45,110 nt of DNA from positions 1-45,110 of the forward strand of contig DASTUJ010000175.1 of the NCBI GenBank assembly GCA_035759705.1, read 5' to 3'. The notes under the pieces were generated by a model. The model made no database searches, was not told where the DNA came from, and saw only the letters and a program-made list of their open reading frames with translations. Positions 23,628 through 30,760 of this stretch are shown in pieces (within the stretch, counting starts at the first letter, position 1; each line of letters opens with the position of its first letter). This DNA comes from Actinomycetota bacterium (GTDB lineage: Bacteria > Actinomycetota > CADDZG01 > JAHWKV01). The position numbers and the translations under genes are program-made.

Positions 23628-25148
23628 GTGATCGGGGTGACGACGAGAAAGGGTGTTGGGGCGATAGTGCTGAGCTTGCTCCTGGTGTCATGCGGCAATG
23701 GGGATGGTGGAGAGAATGGGGCCACTCCCACCCCCGGCGAGACCGGCGCGACCAGCGAGCCGTCCCCAGGTGGGCAGCCGGTGGGACGGGTGATCTCGGT
23801 CCTCGAGAGCCTGGCCCGGATCCAGGGGGAGCGGGCCGGCGGCGGCGACCCGATCTTCCAGGGGAGCGAGTTGAGCACCGACGTCCGGGGCCGCGCCACC
23901 TTCAGCGTCCTCGACATCCTGGAGGACTGCCAGATCCAGTCCGACTCCCGCCTCACCGTGGCGACTGCCCCCCGGAACCCGCTGGCGGTCCAGCAGGGCA
24001 GCGTGATCTGCCGCTCCAAGCCGGGCAGCGACGAGTTCCGAATCGAGGCCGGGCAGGCCGAGGTGGGGTTCCTGGACCCGATCTTCCAGTTGGAGGTGAC
24101 CCAATCCCAAACCGATGTCAGGGTTGACTTCGGGTTCGTCCAGGTCCGCAAGCCGGGCCGGTCGGAAGCCCGGTTGGTCGGCCCGGGCTCCGAGTACAGC
24201 GTGGGCCGGGGCGCCCTTCGGGCCCCCAGGGCCACCTCGTTCCAGATGGACTCTCTCGGCCGCTTCGACGTCGAGGCGCTCAACCGGATGCGGACTGCCC
24301 TCCCGAGAGACATAAGGGGATTCCCCCCGGCCGCCAACTCGCGCACCCTTCCCCAGGTCAGGTCGCAGCGCGTCCTGCGACTGGGGTTCGACGACATCGC
24401 GTCCGAACAGAGTGAGGACTTCGTCGACGCACTGGCCGGGGTGATCTCGGGTCGCTGGGGAGTCCGGTCGGAAGCCGGGCCGCTGGAGCGGGAAGAGGCC
24501 TCGCAGGCGCTCGCCGAGGGCCGCCTGGATGCGTACATCTCGCCGGAGCCGGTGCCGGGGGCGGCGCGGATCCCGTTGTTTGGAGACGAGGACGAGCGGA
24601 CCTGGTTCCTCCGCGTCAAGCCGGATGCCGGCTTTCAGGCCGTGCTGGAGACCCTGCTGAAGACCACCCTCGACCGGGGCGATTACGCCGCGGCGTACGC
24701 GAGTGCGTTCGGCCGGCTGCCTACCTACGAAGCCGTGCGGTCGCTCGTGTACCCGGACTCCGAGCAGGCCAACCGAAGCCAGTGGCGCCAGCCGGAGGAG
24801 GTCCGGCAGTCGCCGTCCGCGGAAGCCGAGGTCGGCGGCGCGGTTCTGGCGGCCAGCCCGGCGAAGTTCTCGGGTGGCTGTCCGGTCAGGGTCACTTTTT
24901 CCGGCAAGCTGGTCATCGAGCGGCCGGGCGACGTGGAGTACCAGTACCTGAGCTCCGACGGGACCGTCACCAAGATGCAGGAGGTCCAGTTCGAAAAGGC
25001 GGGCACCTTCGAGCTGAAGGACCGGCCCGCCCTGCAGGTGGACGAAAGCGCCTCGGGGTGGTGGATCCTCGTGGTTCCGAAGCAGGACGTCCAGTCGGAG
25101 AAGGCGGATTACACCGTTACGTGCGAGTCGCCTCCGGTCGTCGACTAG
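23628..25148 (+). CDS. Lipoprotein with FecR-like domain and binding-protein-like domain
   Basis: This 506-residue product starts at a GTG. The N-terminus has a lipobox (AIVLSLLLVSC), then a Gly/Pro/Thr-rich linker. Residues about 70-200 look like a FecR-type beta domain (GSELSTDVRGRATFSVLD, then QQGSVICRS and RVDFGFVQVRKPG). Residues about 250-385 resemble lobes of a periplasmic type-2 solute-binding protein (RVLRLGFDDIASEQSEDFVD, then LAEGRLDAYISPEP and TWFLRVKPDAGFQAVLETLL). A C-terminal Ig-like segment (GCPVRVTFSGKLVIERPGDV) closes the protein. It is probably co-transcribed with the pentapeptide-repeat gene. No transporter permease is adjacent. The assignment of each domain is by pattern only. 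Confidence 0.7.
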   Translation: MIGVTTRKGVGAIVLSLLLVSCGNGDGGENGATPTPGETGATSEPSPGGQPVGRVISVLESLARIQGERAGGGDPIFQGSELSTDVRGRATFSVLDILEDCQIQSDSRLTVATAPRNPLAVQQGSVICRSKPGSDEFRIEAGQAEVGFLDPIFQLEVTQSQTDVRVDFGFVQVRKPGRSEARLVGPGSEYSVGRGALRAPRATSFQMDSLGRFDVEALNRMRTALPRDIRGFPPAANSRTLPQVRSQRVLRLGFDDIASEQSEDFVDALAGVISGRWGVRSEAGPLEREEASQALAEGRLDAYISPEPVPGAARIPLFGDEDERTWFLRVKPDAGFQAVLETLLKTTLDRGDYAAAYASAFGRLPTYEAVRSLVYPDSEQANRSQWRQPEEVRQSPSAEAEVGGAVLAASPAKFSGGCPVRVTFSGKLVIERPGDVEYQYLSSDGTVTKMQEVQFEKAGTFELKDRPALQVDESASGWWILVVPKQDVQSEKADYTVTCESPPVVD

Positions 25149-25179
25149 GGGCGCCGGCCGGCCTAGTATGCCCGTCAAA

Positions 25180-25857
25180 TCAACTGCTAAAAACCTCGGT
25201 GTCCTTGAAGACCAACCTCGAGCCGGTTATCCGATCAAACAACTCGATTCTTACGAACACTCGAGCGGCGCTGGCGGTGGTCGTATCCACCCAAAACTCC
25301 CAACTTCCCAGATCGTCGTCTTTCTTTTCGGCCGTGAATGTGAGCGGAAGAGGATCGAGATCCTCCGACTCGCCCAATCGTTTACCGGAATCGGCGTCAA
25401 AGACGGACCATCGCTGCGCCAGGTCGATGTTGCGGACACCGTTCACCCTGAAATCAAAATGAACCACCCCTCCGACACGGTCCAGAAACTCGCGTTTCGC
25501 CCGCCGGAACTCCTTCAAATCACGCTCCCCGACCACTCTCTCGACGGTCGGATGATTGAGATATTGATCCAGGGTAACGTTGGGTTCAACGGCTACCTGA
25601 GCAATCTCGACCAGGTTGCCGGTGGAAGGGGCGAGGTTGGGCCTGACGATAAAGAGCGCACCCAATAGGCCCGTTACTACGCCGATGACTCCAGTCGTTA
25701 GACCGAGCATCGTTGAAGCCGCAGGACTCCATCGCCCAAAGACCGCCCCGGCACTATTCCTCCTCGGACCCTGGTCCTGGGAGCGCTTTCTTTCCTTCTT
25801 GCCGGCTCCGGACTCGGATTCGGCGGCCGGTTCTTGCCTGGATCTGCGCCGGCGCAC
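25180..25857 (-). CDS. Single-pass membrane protein, function unknown
   Basis: This is a 225-residue product. A basic/Ser-rich cytoplasmic N-terminus (about 1-48, rich in RRR and KKERKR) is followed by one membrane segment (MLGLTTGVIGVVTGLLGALF) and an extracytoplasmic beta-rich domain (HFDFRVNGVRNIDLAQRWSV, then WEFWVDTTTASAARVFVRIE). No family is recognised. The GTG start at 25857 abuts the TAG of the upstream gene, so the two minus-strand genes form an operon. Base composition is lower in GC than the flanks (hand count 99 of 180 bases at 25201-25380, about 55%). Confidence 0.72.
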   Translation of the reverse strand: MRRRRSRQEPAAESESGAGKKERKRSQDQGPRRNSAGAVFGRWSPAASTMLGLTTGVIGVVTGLLGALFIVRPNLAPSTGNLVEIAQVAVEPNVTLDQYLNHPTVERVVGERDLKEFRRAKREFLDRVGGVVHFDFRVNGVRNIDLAQRWSVFDADSGKRLGESEDLDPLPLTFTAEKKDDDLGSWEFWVDTTTASAARVFVRIELFDRITGSRLVFKDTEVFSS

Positions 25858-27042
25858 CTAGGGCGCCCGTCTGCGCAACAAGAACCAGATTCCGAGGACC
25901 ACCAGGACGAATCCTGCAGTCCATATCGCCGCAGCGGCGGCACCATCGGCAATCGGTGCGGCAAGATTTCGCAGGATCCATCCGGGCTCATTCCGGGATC
26001 CATTCTCCGGCGGATTGACCCTTTGATCCTCGTCTCGCCGAATCCCGGTCCCCGTGGGCTCGGGGGTCGGTTCAGTCGGATGTTCCGCCGGCGTTGTTTC
26101 AATTGGTCGGTCAGGTTCGGCTCCCCCACCGCCCTTCGGGTCCTCTTTCCTTACGTCCTTGGCGTCATCCTTGAGCACCTTCATGTTGAATGCAGGCTGC
26201 AGCGAAACTATCGGCGGACATGCAATCTGTGTAGGTTCCTCCACGATGAACAAACCCGAGGCGAAGACTATGGGCGCGGTTTCCTGCGCAGGAGCTTGCA
26301 TGACTTCGCCGCCGGTACTCTTGCGAACCGTTGTAACCCGGTAGCGAAGCGGGACGTCGGCCGGGGGACTTTCGTCCGAATATGAAGAAGGATTCGATTC
26401 CTGCCTTATTTCTTTCGGACCGATGACCTCAACAGAACTGAGCGGGACGAACGGTTCCTTTCCTACCGAGCGCTCAATGAGAAATTTCCCGATGTCCAGG
26501 TAACGCCTCTCTGCGCACCAGTAAAGGCGGATGGTTGCACCCAAGCGCTGGGCGCGGAGAAATTGGACCGGGAGGGGACGATTGTTGATATCGAACTCAA
26601 TTGATGCTTGTTCCGAGTCGGCTTGTCCGCCGTGGAGCGACACGATTGCAGAGAGACGGTACCGCCCATTGCTCAGGTAGGCGCCGTCGACGAAGCCCGG
26701 GTACTCGTAGATAACGGGGTAGTCCGTGTCCCATCTACCCTCGACAGTCAGTTCTCGCGGTGCCTCGTCGCCATCCCAGCTCTGCAGGGTCAACTGCTGG
26801 CTCCACTTTGGAAAGACCGGGCCCACCGACTCCACGTTTAACTTGAAGCTGCGGATGGGTTCAGCGCTGCGAGCGTTGACAACAATCGGCACAGGCCCGC
26901 CCAGATAGGCCCCGTTACCCGGGGAAGCAAACGAGAGTTCGATTTGGGGCCTGGTATCGGAGCCGGCGGAGTGCGCCGGAACAGCCGAGATCAACAAGGT
27001 GCTGAGTGCGCAAAGCAAGAAGAGTCGCTTGACTGGTCCCAT
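25858..27042 (-). CDS. Secreted protein with Ig-like/fibronectin-like region and C-terminal membrane anchor
   Basis: This 394-residue protein has a signal peptide (RLFLLCALSTLLISAVPAHS/A). A beta-rich ectodomain follows: PGNGAYLGGPVPIVVNARSA, like an Ig fold, then YRLSAIVSLHGGQADSEQA. A segment LRAQRLGATIRLYWCAERRY...PLRYRVTTVR resembles a fibronectin-III-like module. A Pro/Glu/Thr-rich stalk (about 300-350) leads to a C-terminal membrane segment (AAIWTAGFVLVVLGIWFLLR). It is translationally adjacent to the next membrane gene downstream. The function is unknown; it looks like a cell-surface protein. Like its partner, it is less GC-rich than its neighbours. Confidence 0.72.
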   Translation of the reverse strand: MGPVKRLFLLCALSTLLISAVPAHSAGSDTRPQIELSFASPGNGAYLGGPVPIVVNARSAEPIRSFKLNVESVGPVFPKWSQQLTLQSWDGDEAPRELTVEGRWDTDYPVIYEYPGFVDGAYLSNGRYRLSAIVSLHGGQADSEQASIEFDINNRPLPVQFLRAQRLGATIRLYWCAERRYLDIGKFLIERSVGKEPFVPLSSVEVIGPKEIRQESNPSSYSDESPPADVPLRYRVTTVRKSTGGEVMQAPAQETAPIVFASGLFIVEEPTQIACPPIVSLQPAFNMKVLKDDAKDVRKEDPKGGGGAEPDRPIETTPAEHPTEPTPEPTGTGIRRDEDQRVNPPENGSRNEPGWILRNLAAPIADGAAAAAIWTAGFVLVVLGIWFLLRRRAP

Positions 27043-27170
27043 GACGGTATCGCTCTTTGTCTGCCAACAGCTCGGCTAAGCCTACCCATCCGGGCACTGA
27101 AGTTGATCGGCAAAAGTACCCATTTACCGCAAGCAAAATGCCTCAAAATCTCGGCGGGACCGTTGCACGG

Positions 27171-27176
27171 TATCCT
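27171..27176 (+). promoter_or_regulatory. Probable -10 element of guaA
   Basis: TATCCT ends 8 bases before the ATG at 27185. No ribosome-binding site lies between, so a leaderless transcript is likely. This supports ATG 27185 over the TTG at 27176, which overlaps the hexamer. Confidence 0.4.
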
Positions 27177-27184
27177 TGATCCAC

Positions 27185-28189
27185 ATGACGTTCCAGGATG
27201 ACTTCGACACCATTCTCGTTGTCGACTTCGGGGCCCAGTACTCCAAGCTCATCGCCCGGCGGGTGCGCGAGTGCCACGTCCTCTCCGAGATCGTGCCCCA
27301 CGACGTCACCGCGGCCGAGATCGGCGAACGCCGGCCCAAAGGGCTGATCCTCTCCGGCGGCCCCAGTAGCGTTTACGAGCCCGGCGCCCCCGCAATCGAC
27401 CCCGGCCTGTTCGAGCTCGGCATTCCGGTCCTCGGCATCTGCTACGGCCACCAGGTGATGGCTTCGTCGATGGGCGGAGTCGTCGCCCGGGGCACCAAGG
27501 GAGAGTTCGGCAAGGCGGACCTCAGCGCCACCGGCGGGCTGCTCTTCTCCGAGCTCCCGCTGGAGCAGCAGGTCTGGATGAGCCACAACGACGCAGTCTC
27601 CGAGGTCCCGCCCGGCTTCACGGCGGTCGCCAGCACCACCTCCTGCCCGGTGGCGGCGATGGAGGACACCGAAAGGGGCCTGTTCGGCGTCCAGTTCCAC
27701 CCCGAGGTCGTCCACACGCCGTACGGCACCGAGGTCATCCGAAAGTTTGTCCAGAACGCCTGCGACTGCCTGCCCGGCTGGACTGCGACCAGCGTCATCG
27801 AGGCCGTGGTGGAGCAGATCCGGGCTCAGGTCGGCGACGCCCGGGCCGTTTGCGGGCTCTCCGGAGGAGTGGACTCGGCGGTCGCGGCGGCGCTGGTCCA
27901 CAAAGCCATCGGCGACCAGCTCACCTGCATCTTCGTCGACCACGGAATGATGCGGGCGAACGAGGCGGAGAAGGTCGTCGACACCTTCGGCCGGCACATG
28001 GGCATGGAGCTCATCCACGTCAAGGCTCAGGACCGGTTCCTCAGCAAGCTGGAGGGCGTCGCCGACCCCGAGACCAAACGCAAGATCATCGGCACCGAGT
28101 TCATCCGGGTCTTCGAGGAGGTCGCCTCCGAGGTCGGCCTGCGTGACGACATCGCCCCGGACGGCACCCCGATCGCCCGCGACGGCTAG
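27185..28189 (+). CDS. guaA: GMP synthase, N-terminal portion ending at an in-frame TAG
   Basis: This portion has 334 codons before the TAG at 28187-28189. The glutamine amidotransferase domain (about 1-195) is complete: LILSGGPSS, the nucleophile Cys86 in GICYGHQVM, and GVQFHPEVVHT. The ATP-pyrophosphatase domain begins with the PP-loop CGLSGGVDSAVAAALVHKA and runs through HVKAQDRFLSKLEGVADPET and KIIGTEFIRVFEEVASEVG. The frame then enters a variable loop (LRDDIAPDGTPIARDG), stops at TAG, and continues in the same frame with [19 protein letters not shown]. GuaA makes GMP from XMP, glutamine and ATP. This half alone lacks the XMP-binding dimerisation part, so the gene is either read through, split, broken, or carries one wrong base (CAG to TAG). 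Confidence 0.93.
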   Translation: MTFQDDFDTILVVDFGAQYSKLIARRVRECHVLSEIVPHDVTAAEIGERRPKGLILSGGPSSVYEPGAPAIDPGLFELGIPVLGICYGHQVMASSMGGVVARGTKGEFGKADLSATGGLLFSELPLEQQVWMSHNDAVSEVPPGFTAVASTTSCPVAAMEDTERGLFGVQFHPEVVHTPYGTEVIRKFVQNACDCLPGWTATSVIEAVVEQIRAQVGDARAVCGLSGGVDSAVAAALVHKAIGDQLTCIFVDHGMMRANEAEKVVDTFGRHMGMELIHVKAQDRFLSKLEGVADPETKRKIIGTEFIRVFEEVASEVGLRDDIAPDGTPIARDG

Positions 28190-28192
28190 CCC

Positions 28193-28783
28193 GTGGGGTT
28201 CCTGGTCCAGGGGACGCTCTACCCGGACGTGATCGAGTCCGGCGGGACCAACGATGCCGCGGCGGTCATCAAGTCGCACCACAACGTGGGCGGTCTCCCC
28301 AAGGACATGAAATTCGAGCTGGTCGAGCCGCTCAGAAACCTGTTCAAGGACGAGGTCCGCAAGATCGGCGAGGAGCTCGGCCTGCCCGAGGAGATGGTGT
28401 GGCGCCAGCCCTATCCCGGACCGGGACTGGCGGTGCGCATCATCGGGGACATCACCGTCGAACGCCTGGACATGGTCCGGGCGGCCGACGCGATCGTCAT
28501 CGAGGAGGTCAAGCGGGCCGGGCTGTACAAGGACCTGTGGCAGTCGTTCGCGGTCCTGCCGACGATCCGTTCGGTGGGCGTCCAGGGCGACTCCCGCTCC
28601 TACGGCCACCCGGTGATCATCCGGGCGGTCACCTCGGAGGATGCGATGACGGCCGACTGGGCCCGCCTGCCTTACGAATTGCTGGGACGGATGGCGAACC
28701 GGATTGTCGCCGAGGTTCCCGGCGTGAACCGGGTCGCATACGACATCACCTCCAAGCCGCCGGGCACCATCGAGTGGGAGTAG
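28193..28783 (+). CDS. guaA: GMP synthase, C-terminal portion after the in-frame TAG
   Basis: This is the same frame as the preceding portion, with one codon (CCC) between the TAG and the first possible start, GTG 28193. It encodes the rest of the ATP-pyrophosphatase domain ([55 protein letters not shown]) and the dimerisation domain ([34 protein letters not shown] at the end), all well conserved and with no other disruption. No Shine-Dalgarno sequence precedes the GTG. I infer it is normally translated as part of one 532-residue protein; independent translation as a second subunit is less likely because the split falls inside the catalytic domain. Confidence 0.92.
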   Translation: MGFLVQGTLYPDVIESGGTNDAAAVIKSHHNVGGLPKDMKFELVEPLRNLFKDEVRKIGEELGLPEEMVWRQPYPGPGLAVRIIGDITVERLDMVRAADAIVIEEVKRAGLYKDLWQSFAVLPTIRSVGVQGDSRSYGHPVIIRAVTSEDAMTADWARLPYELLGRMANRIVAEVPGVNRVAYDITSKPPGTIEWE

Positions 28784-28799
28784 GGCCTCGCATCCCGGC

Positions 28800-30029
28800 T
28801 TGAAGCTCCGGCTGCTGGGCTTCCTCGCCCTCCTGGTGCTGCTCGCCGGGTGCGGGCAGGACCCCAACGTGGAGCCAGACGACCCGACACCCACCGAGGC
28901 CTCCCCGGCGGCCAGCGAGTCCCCTGCGGCGAGTCCTCCGGCCGCTGCAGCGGACCTGCAGGGAGACCCCCGCCTGGAGAGGGTCGGTTCGTTCAACCGT
29001 CCGATCCACGTCATCTCTCCGCCCGGCGACAAGAGGCTCTTCGTAGTGGAGCAGGAGGGCCGGGTGGTCGAGGTGGACGGCGGCAGGGCCAAAAGCCCGC
29101 CGTTCATCGACATTACCGACCGGGTCGGCTGCTGCGGCGAGAGGGGTCTGTTCTCAATCGCCTTCGCCCCCAACTACGCCGAGAGCGGCCTCGCCTACCT
29201 CAGCTACACGAACACCCAGGGCGACAGCCGCATCGACGAGTACAAGGTAGACCCGGGCAACCCCGGCCGGCTGGACCCGGCAACCCGGCGGGAGATCCTG
29301 GCGGTGGAGCAGCCTTTTTCCAACCACAACGGCGGGCTGATCGCCTTCGACCCCACCGGCATGCTGATGATCGGTTTCGGCGACGGCGGAGGGGCCGGGG
29401 ACCCGGGCAACCGGGCGCAGAACCTCAACACTCTGCTAGGCAAACTGCTGCGGATCGACCCGAGCAGGCCTTCCGGCGACCGGGCCTACGGCATCCCCGC
29501 CGACAACCCGTTCGTCGACCGGTCGGGCGCCCGCCCCGAGATTTGGGCCTACGGGCTGCGAAACCCGTGGCGGTGGTCGTTCGACCCCGAGACCAAGGAC
29601 CTGTTCATCGGTGACGTCGGCCAGAGCTCCATCGAAGAGGTAAACTACGCAGCACCGGCCGACCAGCCGGGCGCCAATTACGGCTGGCGGAAGTTCGAAG
29701 GAAACGAAGAGTTCGCAGAGGGCGAACGGATCGACGAGTCACGCCTGATCCGTCCTATCCACACCTACCCGAACTCTTCTGGCAACTGCTCGGTGACCGG
29801 CGGAGGCGTCTACCGAGGAAGGGTGGCGCAGCTCAAAGGTTTCTACCTGTACGCCGACTACTGCGGCGGCGTGGTGCACGGCTTCAAGGTGCAGGGCGGC
29901 CGTGCGGTGGAGAGGAGGACGTTCGACGAGCTGAGCGCTGCGAACCTGTCCTCGTTCGGGGTCGACTCCGAGGGCGAGGTGTACATCACCTCGCTCGAGG
30001 GCGACGTCTACCGGATTACAGCCGGCTGA
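28800..30029 (+). CDS. Lipoprotein of the glucose/sorbosone dehydrogenase (PQQ-dependent, six-bladed propeller) family
   Basis: This 409-residue product starts at a TTG. It has a lipoprotein signal LLGFLALLVLLAGC and a Pro/Ala/Ser-rich linker. The propeller of the GSDH family follows: PIHVISPPGDKRLFVVEQEG, LFSIAFAPNY, NHNGGLIAFDPTGMLMIGFG, DGGGAGDPGNRAQN, EIWAYGLRNPWRWSFDPE, and GDVGQSSIEEVNY near the middle. NHNGG and GDGGGAGDP are characteristic of the soluble aldose/sorbosone dehydrogenase fold that binds PQQ. It is probably anchored outside the membrane and may oxidise sugars. Whether the catalytic His and PQQ ligands are complete needs alignment. Its 3' end overlaps the convergent small gene by 22 bases. 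Confidence 0.88.
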   Translation: MKLRLLGFLALLVLLAGCGQDPNVEPDDPTPTEASPAASESPAASPPAAAADLQGDPRLERVGSFNRPIHVISPPGDKRLFVVEQEGRVVEVDGGRAKSPPFIDITDRVGCCGERGLFSIAFAPNYAESGLAYLSYTNTQGDSRIDEYKVDPGNPGRLDPATRREILAVEQPFSNHNGGLIAFDPTGMLMIGFGDGGGAGDPGNRAQNLNTLLGKLLRIDPSRPSGDRAYGIPADNPFVDRSGARPEIWAYGLRNPWRWSFDPETKDLFIGDVGQSSIEEVNYAAPADQPGANYGWRKFEGNEEFAEGERIDESRLIRPIHTYPNSSGNCSVTGGGVYRGRVAQLKGFYLYADYCGGVVHGFKVQGGRAVERRTFDELSAANLSSFGVDSEGEVYITSLEGDVYRITAG

Positions 30030-30283
30030 GAGACGCGCCGCATAACGCGGCAGTTGCGCCTCTCAGCCAGGTTATTGAATTTGGCGGCCCACCTGGCGCC
30101 GGCATCGACGTTCATGGTGACCAGAACGATTGCGAACAAGGCCACGCCCAGAAGGATGCTTCCGAAGAAGAGCGCCAGTCCGACGCAAGCGGCCGACCCG
30201 AAAGCGAGAAGCTGGGTGCCGGTGCCGGGGGAGGCCTGGAACTCTGGAGCTTCGTCGTCGGCGAAAACTGCGTTCTGGGTCAT
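30008..30283 (-). CDS. Small membrane protein downstream of the KAP NTPase
   Basis: This is a 91-residue product. An acidic N-terminus (TQNAVFADDEAPEFQ) is followed by a 33-residue hydrophobic region (LLAFGSAACVGLALFFGSIL, then LGVALFAIVLVTM), which could be one long or two short membrane helices, and a basic tail (RWAAKFNNLAERRNCRVMRR). The ATG has AGGAGG about 11 bases upstream. It is the third gene of a minus-strand set with the KAP NTPase and the 114-residue gene. No family is recognised. The TAGGTT hexamer in the 100-base gap upstream may give it its own promoter. Confidence 0.6.
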   Translation of the reverse strand: MTQNAVFADDEAPEFQASPGTGTQLLAFGSAACVGLALFFGSILLGVALFAIVLVTMNVDAGARWAAKFNNLAERRNCRVMRRVSQPAVIR

Positions 30284-30383
30284 GGTGTTCGAGCCTCCTG
30301 GGTTGGGTTTGTTTAGCTCCCAACCTATGAGGGCGGCGTTACGGATACTTCCGTGGGATTGCGGAACCGGTTACGGAGATTGA

Positions 30384-30728
30384 CTAGGCCTTCGGCGCCT
30401 GGATCATCTTCAGGGACTTGGTCATCTCCAGGTAGGCGTCGTCGCCCAGCCACTTGCGCCACAACGCAACGCAGAACTGCTCGACGATCTGCTGGCGGGT
30501 CTTGCTCCGGAGCAGCGACGACTTGTCCGCGTTGCTTAGGAGCTGTTTGAACAGCGCCTTGTGGGTGTCGGCGGCCCGGTCCCCGGTTGAGGTGGCGGGA
30601 GCGGCCTTCCGCGCCATCTGCTTGATCGACGCCGCTTCGGCGCTTGATTCGAGCAACTTCATGTAGTCGGTGATCAGCTTCTCGGCGTCGCCCTCCGCCT
30701 CTTTCATCTTCTTGTCGAAAAAGCCCAT
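30384..30728 (-). CDS. Small soluble protein downstream of the KAP NTPase
   Basis: This is a 114-residue product. It is mostly helical, with a basic/acidic N-terminus (GFFDKKMKEAEGDAEKLITD) and a C-terminal half IVEQFCVALWRKWLGDDAYL. No signal peptide, membrane segment or known motif is seen. It begins 32 bases after the KAP NTPase stop, so co-transcription is likely. The coding frame is supported by the absence of stops, family-like amino-acid composition and operon spacing. The function is unknown. Confidence 0.65.
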   Translation of the reverse strand: MGFFDKKMKEAEGDAEKLITDYMKLLESSAEAASIKQMARKAAPATSTGDRAADTHKALFKQLLSNADKSSLLRSKTRQQIVEQFCVALWRKWLGDDAYLEMTKSLKMIQAPKA

Positions 30729-30760
30729 GATCGCCTCTCTGTTGAACCCTTATTGGAATC

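Noticed and set aside
27185-28783. Genome-wide reassignment of TAG as a sense codon
   Set aside because: Many intact genes in the window end in TAG at the expected C-terminus, so TAG is an ordinary stop here.
28193-28783. Archaeal-style two-subunit GMP synthase
   Set aside because: In archaea the split lies between the amidotransferase and ATP-pyrophosphatase domains. Here the break falls inside the ATP-pyrophosphatase domain and the second part has no ribosome-binding site.
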